Source of the DNA: Acetatifactor sp.
GTDB lineage: Bacteria > Bacillota > Clostridia > Lachnospirales > Lachnospiraceae
Assembly: GCA_024693365.1 (NCBI GenBank)
Contig: JAILLF010000030.1
Coordinates: 62,001-126,000 of the forward strand
DNA length: 64,000 nt
Direction of reading: 5' to 3'
Numbering within the stretch: the first letter of the stretch is position 1; every line of letters starts with the position of its first letter. Below the pieces are notes generated by a model, which worked only from the letters and a program-made list of their open reading frames with translations, was not told the DNA's origin and ran no database searches. Shown here piece by piece: positions 39,692 through 51,607 of the stretch. The translations under genes were made by a program, and so were the position numbers.

Positions 39692-41788
39692 ATGGGAACA
39701 GTTTTGGATTATTTTGGAAGTCTCGTTTTTGATGACAGGGTGATGAAAGCGAACTTATCCGCAAAGGTTTATAATTCGCTGAAGAAGACGATTGATGAAG
39801 GCGCAAAGCTGGATGAGAGCGTAGCAAATGCAGTTGCGGTCGCCATGAGGGATTGGGCGGTAGCAAACGGCGCCACCCATTATACCCATTGGTTCCAGCC
39901 TTTGACCGGAATTACTGCAGAGAAGCATGACAGCTTTATCTCTCCAGCACCCGACGGCGGCGTGCTGATGGAGTTTTCAGGAAAGGAACTCATTCAGGGC
40001 GAGCCTGATGCATCTTCCTTCCCGAGCGGCGGCCTTCGCGCAACCTTCGAGGCAAGAGGATATACGGCATGGGATCCTACCTCCTATGCATTCATTAAAG
40101 GCAAAACGCTTTGCATTCCCACCGCATTCTGTTCGTATGGCGGCGAGGCGCTGGATAAGAAAACTCCGCTGCTTCGTTCCATGGAAGCATTGAACAAGCA
40201 AGCGTTGAGGATCCTGAGACTTTTCGGAAATGACACCGCAAAATGCGTGAGATCTTCCGTAGGACCTGAGCAGGAGTACTTCCTGATCACCAAGGAAATG
40301 TATGATCTTCGTCCTGACCTCCGGTTCACCGGAAGAACCCTTTTCGGAGCAAAGCCTCCCAAAGGACAGGAGATGGATGACCATTACTTTGGCGTAATCA
40401 AGCCCAGGGTTCAGGCATACATGGAGGATCTGAATCAGGAGCTTTGGAAGCTCGGCATCCTTGCAAAGACGGAGCACAATGAGGTGGCACCTGCACAGCA
40501 TGAGCTGGCACCCATCTACAGCACCACGAACATTGCAACGGATCACAACCAGTTGACCATGGAGATCATGCAGAAGGTTGCTGCAAAGCATGGACTGGTA
40601 TGTCTCCTTCATGAGAAGCCCTTCGCAGGCGTAAACGGAAGCGGTAAGCATAACAACTGGTCCATCGCAACCGATACCGGAATCAACCTTCTTTCGCCCG
40701 GTGACACGCCTTATGAAAACGCACAGTTCTTACTGTTCTGCTGCGCAGTCATCAAGGCAGTGGATGATTATCAGGATTTGCTTCGACTTTCCGTTGCGAC
40801 CGCAGGAAACGATCACAGACTTGGCGCAAATGAGGCACCGCCCGCAGTCATCTCCATCTTCCTTGGCGATGAGCTCTCCGCAGTCATGGATGCAATTGAG
40901 ACCGGCAAGCCTTATAAGGGAACGGAAAAAACCGTTATGAAGCTCGGCGTAGACGTGCTTCCGAAGTTCAACAGAGACACGACCGACAGAAACAGAACTT
41001 CACCTTTTGCATTCACCGGAAACAAATTCGAGTTCAGAATGCTTGGTTCCTCCAACAGCATTGCATGTGCAAACATTATGCTGAACAGCGCGGTTGCAGA
41101 GTCCTTAAAGATTTATGCGGACAGACTTGAGAAGGCAAAGGACTTTGAGAAGTCGCTTCATGAGATGATCCAGAAGACCATTAAGGATCACAAACACATC
41201 ATCTTTAACGGTAACGGTTATGATGACAGCTGGATCAAGGAAGCAACCGAGAAGAGAGGACTTCTGAACTACAGAACTACCGCAGACTGCATGCCTCATC
41301 TGCTGGATGAGAAGAACGTAAAGATGCTCACCAGTCACAAGGTATTCTCTGAGGCAGAATTGAAGTCCAGATGCGAGATCATGCTGGAGAACTACAACAA
41401 GACCGTGACCATTGAGGCAAACACGATGATCGAGATGGCAAAGACCCAGATCGTTCCGGCAATTGAGAGCTTTACCGCAGACGTTGCAGGCAGCGCCGCA
41501 ACGAAGAAGGCACTCAACAGCAAGCTTGCATGCAAGTACGAAACCGAGCTGGTTGGCAAGCTGTCAGAGCTGACGGATGAGATCTATGGTAAGATCGGCG
41601 AGCTGGAAAAGGCAGTTGCAGGACTTTCCAAGGCCAAGGATACCATCAAGGAATCCGAGCTGATCCGCGACAAGGTATTGCCGAAAATGGCAGAGCTCAG
41701 AAAACCTGTTGACGAGGCGGAGACCATCACTGCAAAGGACTACTGGCCTTATCCTTCTTACGGGGATTTGCTCTTTGGAGTGAAGTAA
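39692..41788 (+). CDS. glnN: Glutamine synthetase, type III
   Basis: The protein has 698 residues, the size of GSIII (about 700) and much larger than GSI. It has the type III N-terminus ([15 protein letters not shown]), the [20 protein letters not shown] segment, [11 protein letters not shown] for metal binding, [12 protein letters not shown], the [12 protein letters not shown] glutamate/ATP-loop and [18 protein letters not shown] near 430-450. It makes glutamine from glutamate, ammonia and ATP. The start follows GATTAGGGAGG. The gene lies behind a two-hairpin leader, with a structured element immediately after the stop and an ammonium transporter gene downstream, so it is probably controlled by nitrogen status. 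Confidence 0.96.
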   Translation: MGTVLDYFGSLVFDDRVMKANLSAKVYNSLKKTIDEGAKLDESVANAVAVAMRDWAVANGATHYTHWFQPLTGITAEKHDSFISPAPDGGVLMEFSGKELIQGEPDASSFPSGGLRATFEARGYTAWDPTSYAFIKGKTLCIPTAFCSYGGEALDKKTPLLRSMEALNKQALRILRLFGNDTAKCVRSSVGPEQEYFLITKEMYDLRPDLRFTGRTLFGAKPPKGQEMDDHYFGVIKPRVQAYMEDLNQELWKLGILAKTEHNEVAPAQHELAPIYSTTNIATDHNQLTMEIMQKVAAKHGLVCLLHEKPFAGVNGSGKHNNWSIATDTGINLLSPGDTPYENAQFLLFCCAVIKAVDDYQDLLRLSVATAGNDHRLGANEAPPAVISIFLGDELSAVMDAIETGKPYKGTEKTVMKLGVDVLPKFNRDTTDRNRTSPFAFTGNKFEFRMLGSSNSIACANIMLNSAVAESLKIYADRLEKAKDFEKSLHEMIQKTIKDHKHIIFNGNGYDDSWIKEATEKRGLLNYRTTADCMPHLLDEKNVKMLTSHKVFSEAELKSRCEIMLENYNKTVTIEANTMIEMAKTQIVPAIESFTADVAGSAATKKALNSKLACKYETELVGKLSELTDEIYGKIGELEKAVAGLSKAKDTIKESELIRDKVLPKMAELRKPVDEAETITAKDYWPYPSYGDLLFGVK

Positions 41789-41789
41789 A

Positions 41790-41960
41790 GACTCGGGGTT
41801 GGGTTTGAACCCGTCCTCCCCAGGCACGCTCGCGCTATGAGTGCAGCGTATCGGTACTAAGTTGCCACAGTTCGGAGCAAGCTCCTCCTGAATACGGCAA
41901 CTAAGTACCGACGCTTGGCACACATGCCTGGGGAGGAGAGTTCAAACTACCCCTCGAGGT
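41790..41960 (+). ncRNA. Structured intergenic element, copy 2 (glnN-amt)
   Basis: It starts with GACTCGGGG 1 nt after the glnN stop and ends with CCCCTCGAGGT. The outer stem GTTTGAAC-TCCTCCCCAGGCA pairs with TGCCTGGGGAGGA-GTTCAAAC. The internal strand CGCTCGCGCTATGAGT is identical to copy 1. The inner stem CGGTACT/AGTACCG is conserved, while the apical stem is GTTGCC/GGCAAC with an additional GGAGC/GCTCC hairpin. The changed but still paired stems compared with copy 1 argue for selection on RNA (or cruciform) structure. Confidence 0.6.
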
Positions 41961-42041
41961 ACTTGCAGGCCAAGAGAGTAAAAGCGAAAGACTGTAAGAA
42001 GTGATAAGTGATGTTTTTGAAATGATTAGGGAGAAAAGAAA

Positions 42042-42104
42042 ATGAACGACAATGAGAGTGAGAATGGCAATAATCAGAATGTAATTGGGGATGACAAAAG
42101 TTAG
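42042..42104 (+). CDS. Candidate Asn-rich leader peptide of the ammonium transporter gene
   Basis: The 20-codon ORF begins MNDNESENGNNQN and ends IGDDKS. Twelve residues are Asn, Gln, Asp or Glu, including six Asn. It is preceded by TGATTAGGGAG, close to the extended ribosome binding motif of the other nitrogen genes here. A CGTCGTG/CACGACG hairpin begins 1 nt after its stop, and amt starts 29 nt after that. The arrangement suits attenuation by amide/acidic amino acid supply, but expression is unproven. Confidence 0.45.
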   Translation: MNDNESENGNNQNVIGDDKS

Positions 42105-42105
42105 C

Positions 42106-42149
42106 CGTCGTGTGCTCTTATGAGAAGTAAAACGAGAGTCCTCACGACG
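42106..42149 (+). promoter_or_regulatory. Hairpin between the leader peptide and amt
   Basis: CGTCGTG pairs with CACGACG (7 bp) around a 30-nt interior that has further short pairing (CTCTT with AAGT/GAGAG). No T tract follows, so control of translation or mRNA stability is more likely than termination. Confidence 0.5.
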
Positions 42150-42178
42150 AGACGGGAGTAGATAAAGGAGAGAAGATT

Positions 42179-43981
42179 ATGAGTGAGGAGATTCGTTCTT
42201 TAGTTCAAGAAGTGACTTCTTCCGAAGTATTTGGCGTATGGTTTTTGATCGGCGCTGCACTGGTGTTCTGGATGCAGGCCGGATTTGCAATGGTGGAGGC
42301 CGGATTCGCAAGGGCAAAGAACTCCGGCAACATCTTAATGAAGAACCTGATGGATTTTTGTATTGGTACCTGTACCTTTATCCTGATCGGTTTTGGATTG
42401 TTTTTAGGCGAAGACCTGATGGGCATTATCGGAAAGCCCGGATTTGACGTGTTTACCGATTTCGCTCACTTTGACTGGTCGAACTTCATTTTTAACTTAG
42501 TGTTCTGTGCTACCACGGCAACGATCGTTTCCGGAGCCATGGCAGAGAGAACCAAGTTCTTAAGCTACTGCGTGTATTCTGCAATCATATCCGCAATCAT
42601 TTACCCCATTGAGGCACACTGGACCTGGGGCGGCGGATTCCTTGCACAGATGGGATTCCATGATTTCGCAGGTTCCAACTGCATCCACATGGTTGGCGGT
42701 ATCTGTGCTTTCATCGGAGCCATGATGGTTGGTCCCCGTATTGGTAAGTTTGTAAAGGACAAAGCAGGAAAGATCACGAAGGTCAATGCTTTTCCCGGAC
42801 ACAACCTTCCCATTGGATGCCTCGGCGTATTTATTCTGTGGCTTGGCTGGTATGGATTCAACGGCGCGGCAGCAGTAACGATCGATGAGCTCGGTGCCAT
42901 CTTTGTGACGACGACCATCGCACCAGCAATCGCAACGGTTGTCTGCATGATCTTCACCTGGATCAAGTATGGCAAGCCCGACGTTTCCATGTGTTTGAAC
43001 GCATCTCTTGCAGGTCTTGTGGCAATCACCGCTCCTTGTGACGTATGTGATGCCTTTGGTGCCATCGTGATCGGCGCAGTTGCCGGACTTCTGGTATGCT
43101 TCGGTGTTTGGTTCCTGGATTACAAGCTTCGCGTGGATGACCCCGTTGGTGCAGTTGCAGTTCACATGCTGAACGGTATCTGGGGTACGATCGCAGTTGG
43201 TCTGTTTGCAACGCCTTCTGCTCCTGCATTTGCAAGAGGACTTGGCGACGGCGTAAGCTTTGGCGCAAACCAGATCGCAGGTGCCGGTCTTTTCTATGGC
43301 GGCGGCTTCCAGCAGTTGGGCATTCAGTTCTTAGGTTTGTTTGCAACGGCAGGTTGGACGGTAGTGACCATCACCATTACCTTCATTATCATCAAGGCCA
43401 TCTTTGGTCTGAGAGTTACGGAAGAAGAGGAGATTACCGGTCTGGATGTAACCGAGCATGGTTTGGCAAGTGCTTATTCCGGATTCGCCATCATGGACGT
43501 GGCCAATACCATGACCATGGAGATCAACGAGAACACGAACCTTGGCAGCGACGTTTACGAAGAAGCCAGCGAGGCAAAGAAGAAGGCAGCCGTCAGCGTT
43601 ACCAAGCTTCCTGAGATTGTGGATACCGGTATTCACAAGGTTGTCATCATTGCAAAGATGACCCGTTATGAAGTATTAAAGAAGGCATTGAATGACCTGG
43701 GCGTAACCGGCATGACCGTTGTCAACGTCATGGGTTGCGGCGTCCAGAAGGGGGCTGGCGAAAAGTACCGTGGCGTCGAGATGGATGCAACGCTCCTTCC
43801 TAAGGTAAAGGTTGAAGTCGTAGTCAGCGAGATCCCCGTAGATAAGGTGATCGAAGCAGCGAAGAAAGCCCTTTATACCGGACACATCGGTGACGGTAAG
43901 ATCTTTGTATACGGCGTAGAGAACGTCATCAAGGTTCGTACCGGAGAAGAAGGATTTGCAGCTTTGCAGGACGCAGAATAA
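42179..43981 (+). CDS. amt: Ammonium transporter fused to a PII signal protein
   Basis: The protein has 600 residues. About 1-415 is an Amt channel with ~11 membrane segments: WMQAGFAMVEAGFARAKN, the first pore His in CIHMVGGICAF and the second in AVHMLNGIWG. After a linker, residues about 485-600 form a complete PII (GlnB/GlnK) domain. It starts with HKVVIIAKMTRYEVLKKAL, has a T-loop GVQKGAGEKYRGVEMDA with the Tyr that is uridylylated in some PII proteins, and B-loop TGHIGDGKIFV. PII normally plugs Amt when 2-oxoglutarate is low; here the regulator is tethered. AAGGAG precedes ATG 42179. Confidence 0.94.
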   Translation: MSEEIRSLVQEVTSSEVFGVWFLIGAALVFWMQAGFAMVEAGFARAKNSGNILMKNLMDFCIGTCTFILIGFGLFLGEDLMGIIGKPGFDVFTDFAHFDWSNFIFNLVFCATTATIVSGAMAERTKFLSYCVYSAIISAIIYPIEAHWTWGGGFLAQMGFHDFAGSNCIHMVGGICAFIGAMMVGPRIGKFVKDKAGKITKVNAFPGHNLPIGCLGVFILWLGWYGFNGAAAVTIDELGAIFVTTTIAPAIATVVCMIFTWIKYGKPDVSMCLNASLAGLVAITAPCDVCDAFGAIVIGAVAGLLVCFGVWFLDYKLRVDDPVGAVAVHMLNGIWGTIAVGLFATPSAPAFARGLGDGVSFGANQIAGAGLFYGGGFQQLGIQFLGLFATAGWTVVTITITFIIIKAIFGLRVTEEEEITGLDVTEHGLASAYSGFAIMDVANTMTMEINENTNLGSDVYEEASEAKKKAAVSVTKLPEIVDTGIHKVVIIAKMTRYEVLKKALNDLGVTGMTVVNVMGCGVQKGAGEKYRGVEMDATLLPKVKVEVVVSEIPVDKVIEAAKKALYTGHIGDGKIFVYGVENVIKVRTGEEGFAALQDAE

Positions 43982-44010
43982 AGCATCAAAGTTAAAAAAT
44001 AATAAAGCAA

Positions 44011-44052
44011 GCCGGCAGACGGGGCATGTGAAAATGCTTCGGTGCTGCCGGC
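44011..44052 (+). promoter_or_regulatory. Hairpin before asnB
   Basis: GCCGGCAG and CTGCCGGC pair perfectly, with an inner GGGCAT/ATGCTT stem. It lies between the amt stop and the asnB ribosome binding site, without a T tract. Confidence 0.55.
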
Positions 44053-44079
44053 GATGCAGTTTGTGGAGGTTTTATAGAG

Positions 44080-45696
44080 ATGTGTTCGATTATGGGTTAT
44101 TTTGGAAAAGGCGTCAGCCTTCAGAAGTTTAGGGAGGGCTTTCAGGAGACAATCTCCAGAGGCCCGGACGACAGCCGGATCGTGGATACGGGAGCAGGCC
44201 TTTTGGGATTTCACAGATTGGCGATCATGGGACTTACGCCGGAAGGCATGCAGCCCTTTTCGCTGGGAAAGAATTACGTCGTATGTAACGGCGAATTATA
44301 TGGATTCGAAAAAGAGAGGGAAGCGCTGAGGCAAAAGGGATATGAATTTGCCAGCGACAGTGATTGCGAGATCCTGCTTCCCATGTATAAAGAATATGGA
44401 ACGGACATGTTTGCAAAGCTGGATGCGGAATTTGCATGCGTGATCTATGACGGAGAGAACGGGCAGTACCTTGCCGCAAGAGATCCCATCGGGATCCGTC
44501 CCCTGTACTATGGCTATGATGAGGCGGGAAGGATCGCATTTGCCAGCGAGGCCAAGAACCTGGTGAAGCTCGTAAAGCGCGTTATGCCGTTCCCGCCCGG
44601 ATATTATTACGTAAGCACTGACCCTGCGTACGATCCGGAGCATGAGGCAGAGAAATTCCATTGCTACAGGGATATAACGAAAGTGGATCAGGTTTGCAGG
44701 GATGACCTGGAGACGGTTTGCAAAAACATTCATGATAAATTGGTGGCCGGCGTTGAGAAGAGGCTGATCGCGGATGCAAAGGTTGGATTTCTTCTTTCCG
44801 GAGGCCTGGATTCCTCTTTGGTATGTGCCATTGCGGCGAAAAAATCAGGTCAGCCGATCAGAACCTTTGCCATTGGCATGAGCGAGGATGCCATCGATCT
44901 GAAATATGCAAAGCAGGTTGCAGACTATATTGGAAGCGACCACAAGGAAGTCTACATGACGCCCGAGGACGTGATCTCCAGTCTGGAGAAGGTGATCAAG
45001 CTTCTTGGCACGTTCGACATCACGACGATCCGCGCCAGCATGGGCATGTACCTTGTCTGCAAGGCAATTCACGAGCAGACGGACGTGCGCGTGCTCCTTA
45101 CCGGTGAGATCTCGGATGAATTGTTTGGATATAAATATACGGACTTTGCTCCTTCGGCGGAGGCCTTTCAGGAGGAAGCAGTCAAGAGACTGCGCGAGCT
45201 ACATATGTACGACGTGCTCCGGGCGGACCGCTGCATTTCCGTAAACTCCCTCGAAGCCCGCGTACCCTTTGGTGATCTTGATTTTGTGCAGTACGTGATG
45301 AGCATTGATCCTGCGAAGAAGATCAATACCTATGGAAAGGGAAAGTATTTGCTTCGTCATGCATTTGAGGAGGGCGATTATTTGCCTTATGAGATCCTGT
45401 GGCGTGAGAAGGCGGCATTTTCCGATGCCGTTGGACATTCCATGGTGGATTATCTCAAGGAATATGCGGAGAAGAAATACACCCAGGAAGAGTTCGAAAA
45501 AGGGTGCCTGAAATATGATCACGCAAGACCTTTCACTAAGGAGTCGCTGCTCTACCGTGACATCTTTGAAAAGTACTATCCCGGTCAGGCAGAGATGATC
45601 GTCGACTTCTGGATGCCCAACAAATCATGGGAAGGCTGTAACGTAAATGATCCCTCCGCCCGCGTTTTGTCTAACTACGGTGACAGTGGAAAATAA
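44080..45696 (+). CDS. asnB: Asparagine synthetase (glutamine-hydrolysing)
   Basis: The protein has 538 residues. The mature nucleophile is C2 (MCSIMGYFGKG), with a class II glutaminase domain up to about 200 (RGPDDSR, VCNGELY). The synthetase domain has the PP-loop SGGLDSS (240-246) and GEISDELFGYKY. It makes asparagine from aspartate, glutamine and ATP. Start ATG 44080 is fixed by the N-terminal Cys and GGAGG. It follows the ammonium transporter and precedes two other glutamine-dependent amidotransferase genes (pyrG and purF), forming a glutamine-use group. Confidence 0.96.
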   Translation: MCSIMGYFGKGVSLQKFREGFQETISRGPDDSRIVDTGAGLLGFHRLAIMGLTPEGMQPFSLGKNYVVCNGELYGFEKEREALRQKGYEFASDSDCEILLPMYKEYGTDMFAKLDAEFACVIYDGENGQYLAARDPIGIRPLYYGYDEAGRIAFASEAKNLVKLVKRVMPFPPGYYYVSTDPAYDPEHEAEKFHCYRDITKVDQVCRDDLETVCKNIHDKLVAGVEKRLIADAKVGFLLSGGLDSSLVCAIAAKKSGQPIRTFAIGMSEDAIDLKYAKQVADYIGSDHKEVYMTPEDVISSLEKVIKLLGTFDITTIRASMGMYLVCKAIHEQTDVRVLLTGEISDELFGYKYTDFAPSAEAFQEEAVKRLRELHMYDVLRADRCISVNSLEARVPFGDLDFVQYVMSIDPAKKINTYGKGKYLLRHAFEEGDYLPYEILWREKAAFSDAVGHSMVDYLKEYAEKKYTQEEFEKGCLKYDHARPFTKESLLYRDIFEKYYPGQAEMIVDFWMPNKSWEGCNVNDPSARVLSNYGDSGK

Positions 45697-45710
45697 GAAA
45701 TAAAAGTTGA

Positions 45711-48832
<3,122 letters not shown>

Positions 48833-48833
48833 C

Positions 48834-48883
48834 AGGCTGGGGTTTGGGTCACGCCCCCGTGACCCAAGCCCTGGCTTATTTTT
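48834..48883 (+). terminator. Terminator built from a dispersed palindrome, after purF
   Basis: TTGGGTCACG and CGTGACCCAA pair around CCCC and extend outward into GGCTGGGG/CCCTGGCT, followed by TATTTTT. The core belongs to the same palindrome family as 34572 and 54713. Confidence 0.88.
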
Positions 48884-48896
48884 ATGGCGAAAATTG

Positions 48897-48925
48897 TTGA
48901 AGTCCCCATTTGTTCATCATATAAT
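48897..48925 (+). promoter_or_regulatory. Promoter of the DMT transporter gene
   Basis: TTGAAG and TATAAT are separated by 17 nt. The predicted start is near 48932, so the in-frame GTG at 48935 would have no leader and ATG 48971 is preferred. Confidence 0.75.
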
Positions 48926-48970
48926 GTAAAATAGGTGCGAATTTGTGGCGAATGGACCAGGGTAGAAGGA

Positions 48971-49858
48971 ATGAAACAATATAATTCAAGGATCAAGGGA
49001 ATACTGTGCATCTTGGCGGCGGCGTTTGGGTTTTCTCTGATGACGTTTTTTGTCAGACTCTCCGGCGACGTGCCGACCATGCAAAAGGCCTTTTTCCGAA
49101 ATGCATTTGCGGCGGTGATCACCGTCATTTTGCTGCTCAGAAGCGAAGATAAATTTCACGTAAAAAAGGGTAGTTGGGGAGACATAGCGCTCCGGTGTTT
49201 GTTTGGCACCAGCGGCCTGATCTGTAATTTTTATGCGATCGACAGACTTGGGATCGCGGATGCCAACATGCTGAACAAGCTTTCTCCTTTCTTTGCCATT
49301 TTGATCTCTATTCCCGTTTTGAAGGAAAAGCCAAAGCTGATGGACGTGGCGGCAACGGTGATTGCATTTATCGGTGCACTCTTTATTATCCGGCCAGGTG
49401 GTGACGTGTCCGTCGTGCCGGCATTGATTGGCTTATATGGCGGTTTTGGCGCGGGCACTGCCTACGTGTTTGTAAGGCGGCTTGGCGGCAAGGGAGAACG
49501 CACTTCGATCATCGTTCTGTGCTTTTCCCTGTTTTCCTGTCTGGTTACGGCGCCGTTTTTGCTCTTTGATTATCATCCCATGACGGGAAGACAGTGGCTC
49601 TGCCTGATTATGGCAGGAGTGGCGGCATCCCTTGGGCAGTTTGGCATCACGTCGGCATATAAATTTGCGCCGGCAAAGGAGATTTCCGTATTTGATTACA
49701 CGCAGGTTATTTTCGCGGCGATCCTGGGCATGCTATTCTTGAATGAAACGCCCAACGCATGGAGCATTGTTGGCTACGTGATCATTATTGGCACGGCATT
49801 CATCCGTTGGCACCACGCGCTGAAGAGATCGCATCTGGAGGCGGAAACCGGAAAATAA
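48971..49858 (+). CDS. EamA/DMT-family transporter
   Basis: The protein has 295 residues with ten predicted membrane segments in two EamA repeats: GILCILAAAFGFSLMTFFVRLSG at the start, and a second half with GLYGGFGAGTAYVFVRRL and VASLGQFGITSAYKFAPA. Such proteins export or import amino acids and other metabolites; the substrate is not predictable. AGAAGGA lies directly before ATG 48971 with short spacing, so the start is somewhat uncertain. An acetyltransferase gene follows after 34 nt. Confidence 0.85.
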   Translation: MKQYNSRIKGILCILAAAFGFSLMTFFVRLSGDVPTMQKAFFRNAFAAVITVILLLRSEDKFHVKKGSWGDIALRCLFGTSGLICNFYAIDRLGIADANMLNKLSPFFAILISIPVLKEKPKLMDVAATVIAFIGALFIIRPGGDVSVVPALIGLYGGFGAGTAYVFVRRLGGKGERTSIIVLCFSLFSCLVTAPFLLFDYHPMTGRQWLCLIMAGVAASLGQFGITSAYKFAPAKEISVFDYTQVIFAAILGMLFLNETPNAWSIVGYVIIIGTAFIRWHHALKRSHLEAETGK

Positions 49859-49892
49859 AGTTTACGCGAGACCAACGCAGGAGGTAAAGAAT

Positions 49893-50366
49893 TTGACGCA
49901 CGTAAGAAGGGCAGAAGAGAAAGACATTCCAAGAGTATTGGAGCTCCTGGTGCAGGTGGACATGGTGCATCATAACGGCCGCCCGGATCTTTTTAAGGGG
50001 CCGGCGACGAAATATAATGCGGAGGAGCTGAAAGAGATCTTCGCAAATGATGAGACGCCGGTGTTTGTCTGCGAAAATGAGCAGGGCATAGTCCTAGGGC
50101 ATGCGTTCACAATTTATAAGCAGATATTGAATGACAGCGTGCTAACGGACGTAAGAACGCTGTACGTTGATGACATATGCGTCGACGAGAAGGCGCGCGG
50201 TCAAGGCGTAGGAAAGGCATTATACGAACACGTGGTAGAATTTGCAAAGTTGCAAGGCTTTTACAACGTGACGCTGAACGTCTGGACCTGCAACCCGTCC
50301 GCAATGAAGTTTTATGAAGCGATGGGACTGAAACCCCAAAAGATTGGCATGGAACTGATCCTGTAA
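49893..50366 (+). CDS. GNAT-family N-acetyltransferase
   Basis: The protein has 157 residues from TTG 49893, behind AGGAGGT. It shows the GNAT fold: THVRRAEEKDIPRVLELL at the start, LYVDDICVDEKARGQGVGKALYEHV with the acetyl-CoA-binding R/Q-x-x-G-x-G/A loop (RGQGVG), and NPSAMKFYEAMGLKP at the end. The substrate is unknown. It is probably co-transcribed with the transporter upstream. Confidence 0.9.
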   Translation: MTHVRRAEEKDIPRVLELLVQVDMVHHNGRPDLFKGPATKYNAEELKEIFANDETPVFVCENEQGIVLGHAFTIYKQILNDSVLTDVRTLYVDDICVDEKARGQGVGKALYEHVVEFAKLQGFYNVTLNVWTCNPSAMKFYEAMGLKPQKIGMELIL

Positions 50367-50406
50367 CGCGCGTGCACGGATGCCTGGCGGAAGGATGGGG
50401 GAACTC

Positions 50407-51585
50407 ATGAAAAAAAGGATTTATGCAGGGCTTGCGATCTGTCTGCTGCTTTTGCTTACGGGATGTGAAGCCAAGGAAAAACAGCCTGATAATTTGGACA
50501 ATACGGATGCGACGGCTCCCTTTGAGGCCGTTACCATCACTCCGGAACCGGAGGAACGGCGCCTGGAAACGGTTTGGCTTTGCGCTGACACTCTGGACTT
50601 TGCCATGCAGATTCCCAAGGAACTGACGACGGAGCCTAAGAAGGAAGGGAATCTCAATTACGTGTTTGAGGGAATCAATGATTCCCTTTCGGTTTCGTTG
50701 CAAAGATGGGACCAGGTCAGTAAGCCGGATGCCGCGGCTCTTGCGGAACTGATCACGCGAAATAACGGTCAGAAGACGGAAATCGTAAATTGCGGGGGAC
50801 GCGAACTCGTCAAGGTGGATTGGCCTCACGGTGAAGTCAATTATTATCTGCTTTCGGAGGACGGAGATGCTTACGTCTTGTGGATCACGCCTTACGTGAT
50901 GCGAGATCCCGACGTATATTGGAAGGTGAAGCAGATGGAAGAAAGCATCTGCAGTATTCAGAATGTGCCAAAGGGAGAGGAGAGCGTGCGGGCGGAAGGC
51001 ACGTCTTCGAAAGAACTGGATTATTACGTACTGATCGATAAGAAGCATGCCCTGCCGGAAGGTTGGGAGGAGAACCTGGATCTGGTTTCCATGGTCAATT
51101 CCGTCGGAGATACGGTTCGGGCCGAACGTACGGCATACAAGGCATATTTGGAACTGAAAGCTGACCTTTTGGAAAACGAAGGGATCGACGTGGACTTGGA
51201 TTCCGCATACAGGAGCGTAGCCTACCAACAGGAGATCATGGACCGCTTTACGGAAAAGTATGGCGCGGCATATGCGAAGAGAACCGTGGCGACGCCCGGG
51301 TATTCCGAGCATCATACGGGACTTGCGCTCGATCTGTATTTTCGGTTGGACGGCGTGGAGGTGTATGAGAACGAGGATCTGGTAAAGTATCCAGAGGTGT
51401 GGAAAAGGATTCACGCCAGACTTGCGGATCACGGGTTTATTCTCCGATATCCCGGAAGAACGGACGGAACCGTGGATTATACTTATGAACCGTGGCATAT
51501 TCGCTACGTTGGCAGCGCAGAAGCGGCAAAAGAGATTATGGCAATGCCGGCCTTTTCTTTTGAAGACTGGCTGGCAGCGCGTTAG
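50407..51585 (+). CDS. VanY-like D-alanyl-D-alanine carboxypeptidase lipoprotein
   Basis: The protein has 392 residues. A signal peptide ends in the lipobox LLLTGC (Cys near 19), so it is anchored outside the membrane. The middle (about 50-200) is a domain I do not recognise. The C-terminal M15B domain (about 250-370) has DSAYRSVAYQQEIM, the zinc motif SEHHTGLALDL and the distal EPWHIRYVG. It trims stem peptides of peptidoglycan. ATG 50407 is chosen because the signal peptide begins there; upstream ATG 50380 adds only a non-signal extension. Confidence 0.88.
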   Translation: MKKRIYAGLAICLLLLLTGCEAKEKQPDNLDNTDATAPFEAVTITPEPEERRLETVWLCADTLDFAMQIPKELTTEPKKEGNLNYVFEGINDSLSVSLQRWDQVSKPDAAALAELITRNNGQKTEIVNCGGRELVKVDWPHGEVNYYLLSEDGDAYVLWITPYVMRDPDVYWKVKQMEESICSIQNVPKGEESVRAEGTSSKELDYYVLIDKKHALPEGWEENLDLVSMVNSVGDTVRAERTAYKAYLELKADLLENEGIDVDLDSAYRSVAYQQEIMDRFTEKYGAAYAKRTVATPGYSEHHTGLALDLYFRLDGVEVYENEDLVKYPEVWKRIHARLADHGFILRYPGRTDGTVDYTYEPWHIRYVGSAEAAKEIMAMPAFSFEDWLAAR

Positions 51586-51607
51586 AAGACTTTAATGAGG
51601 GAAGCTT

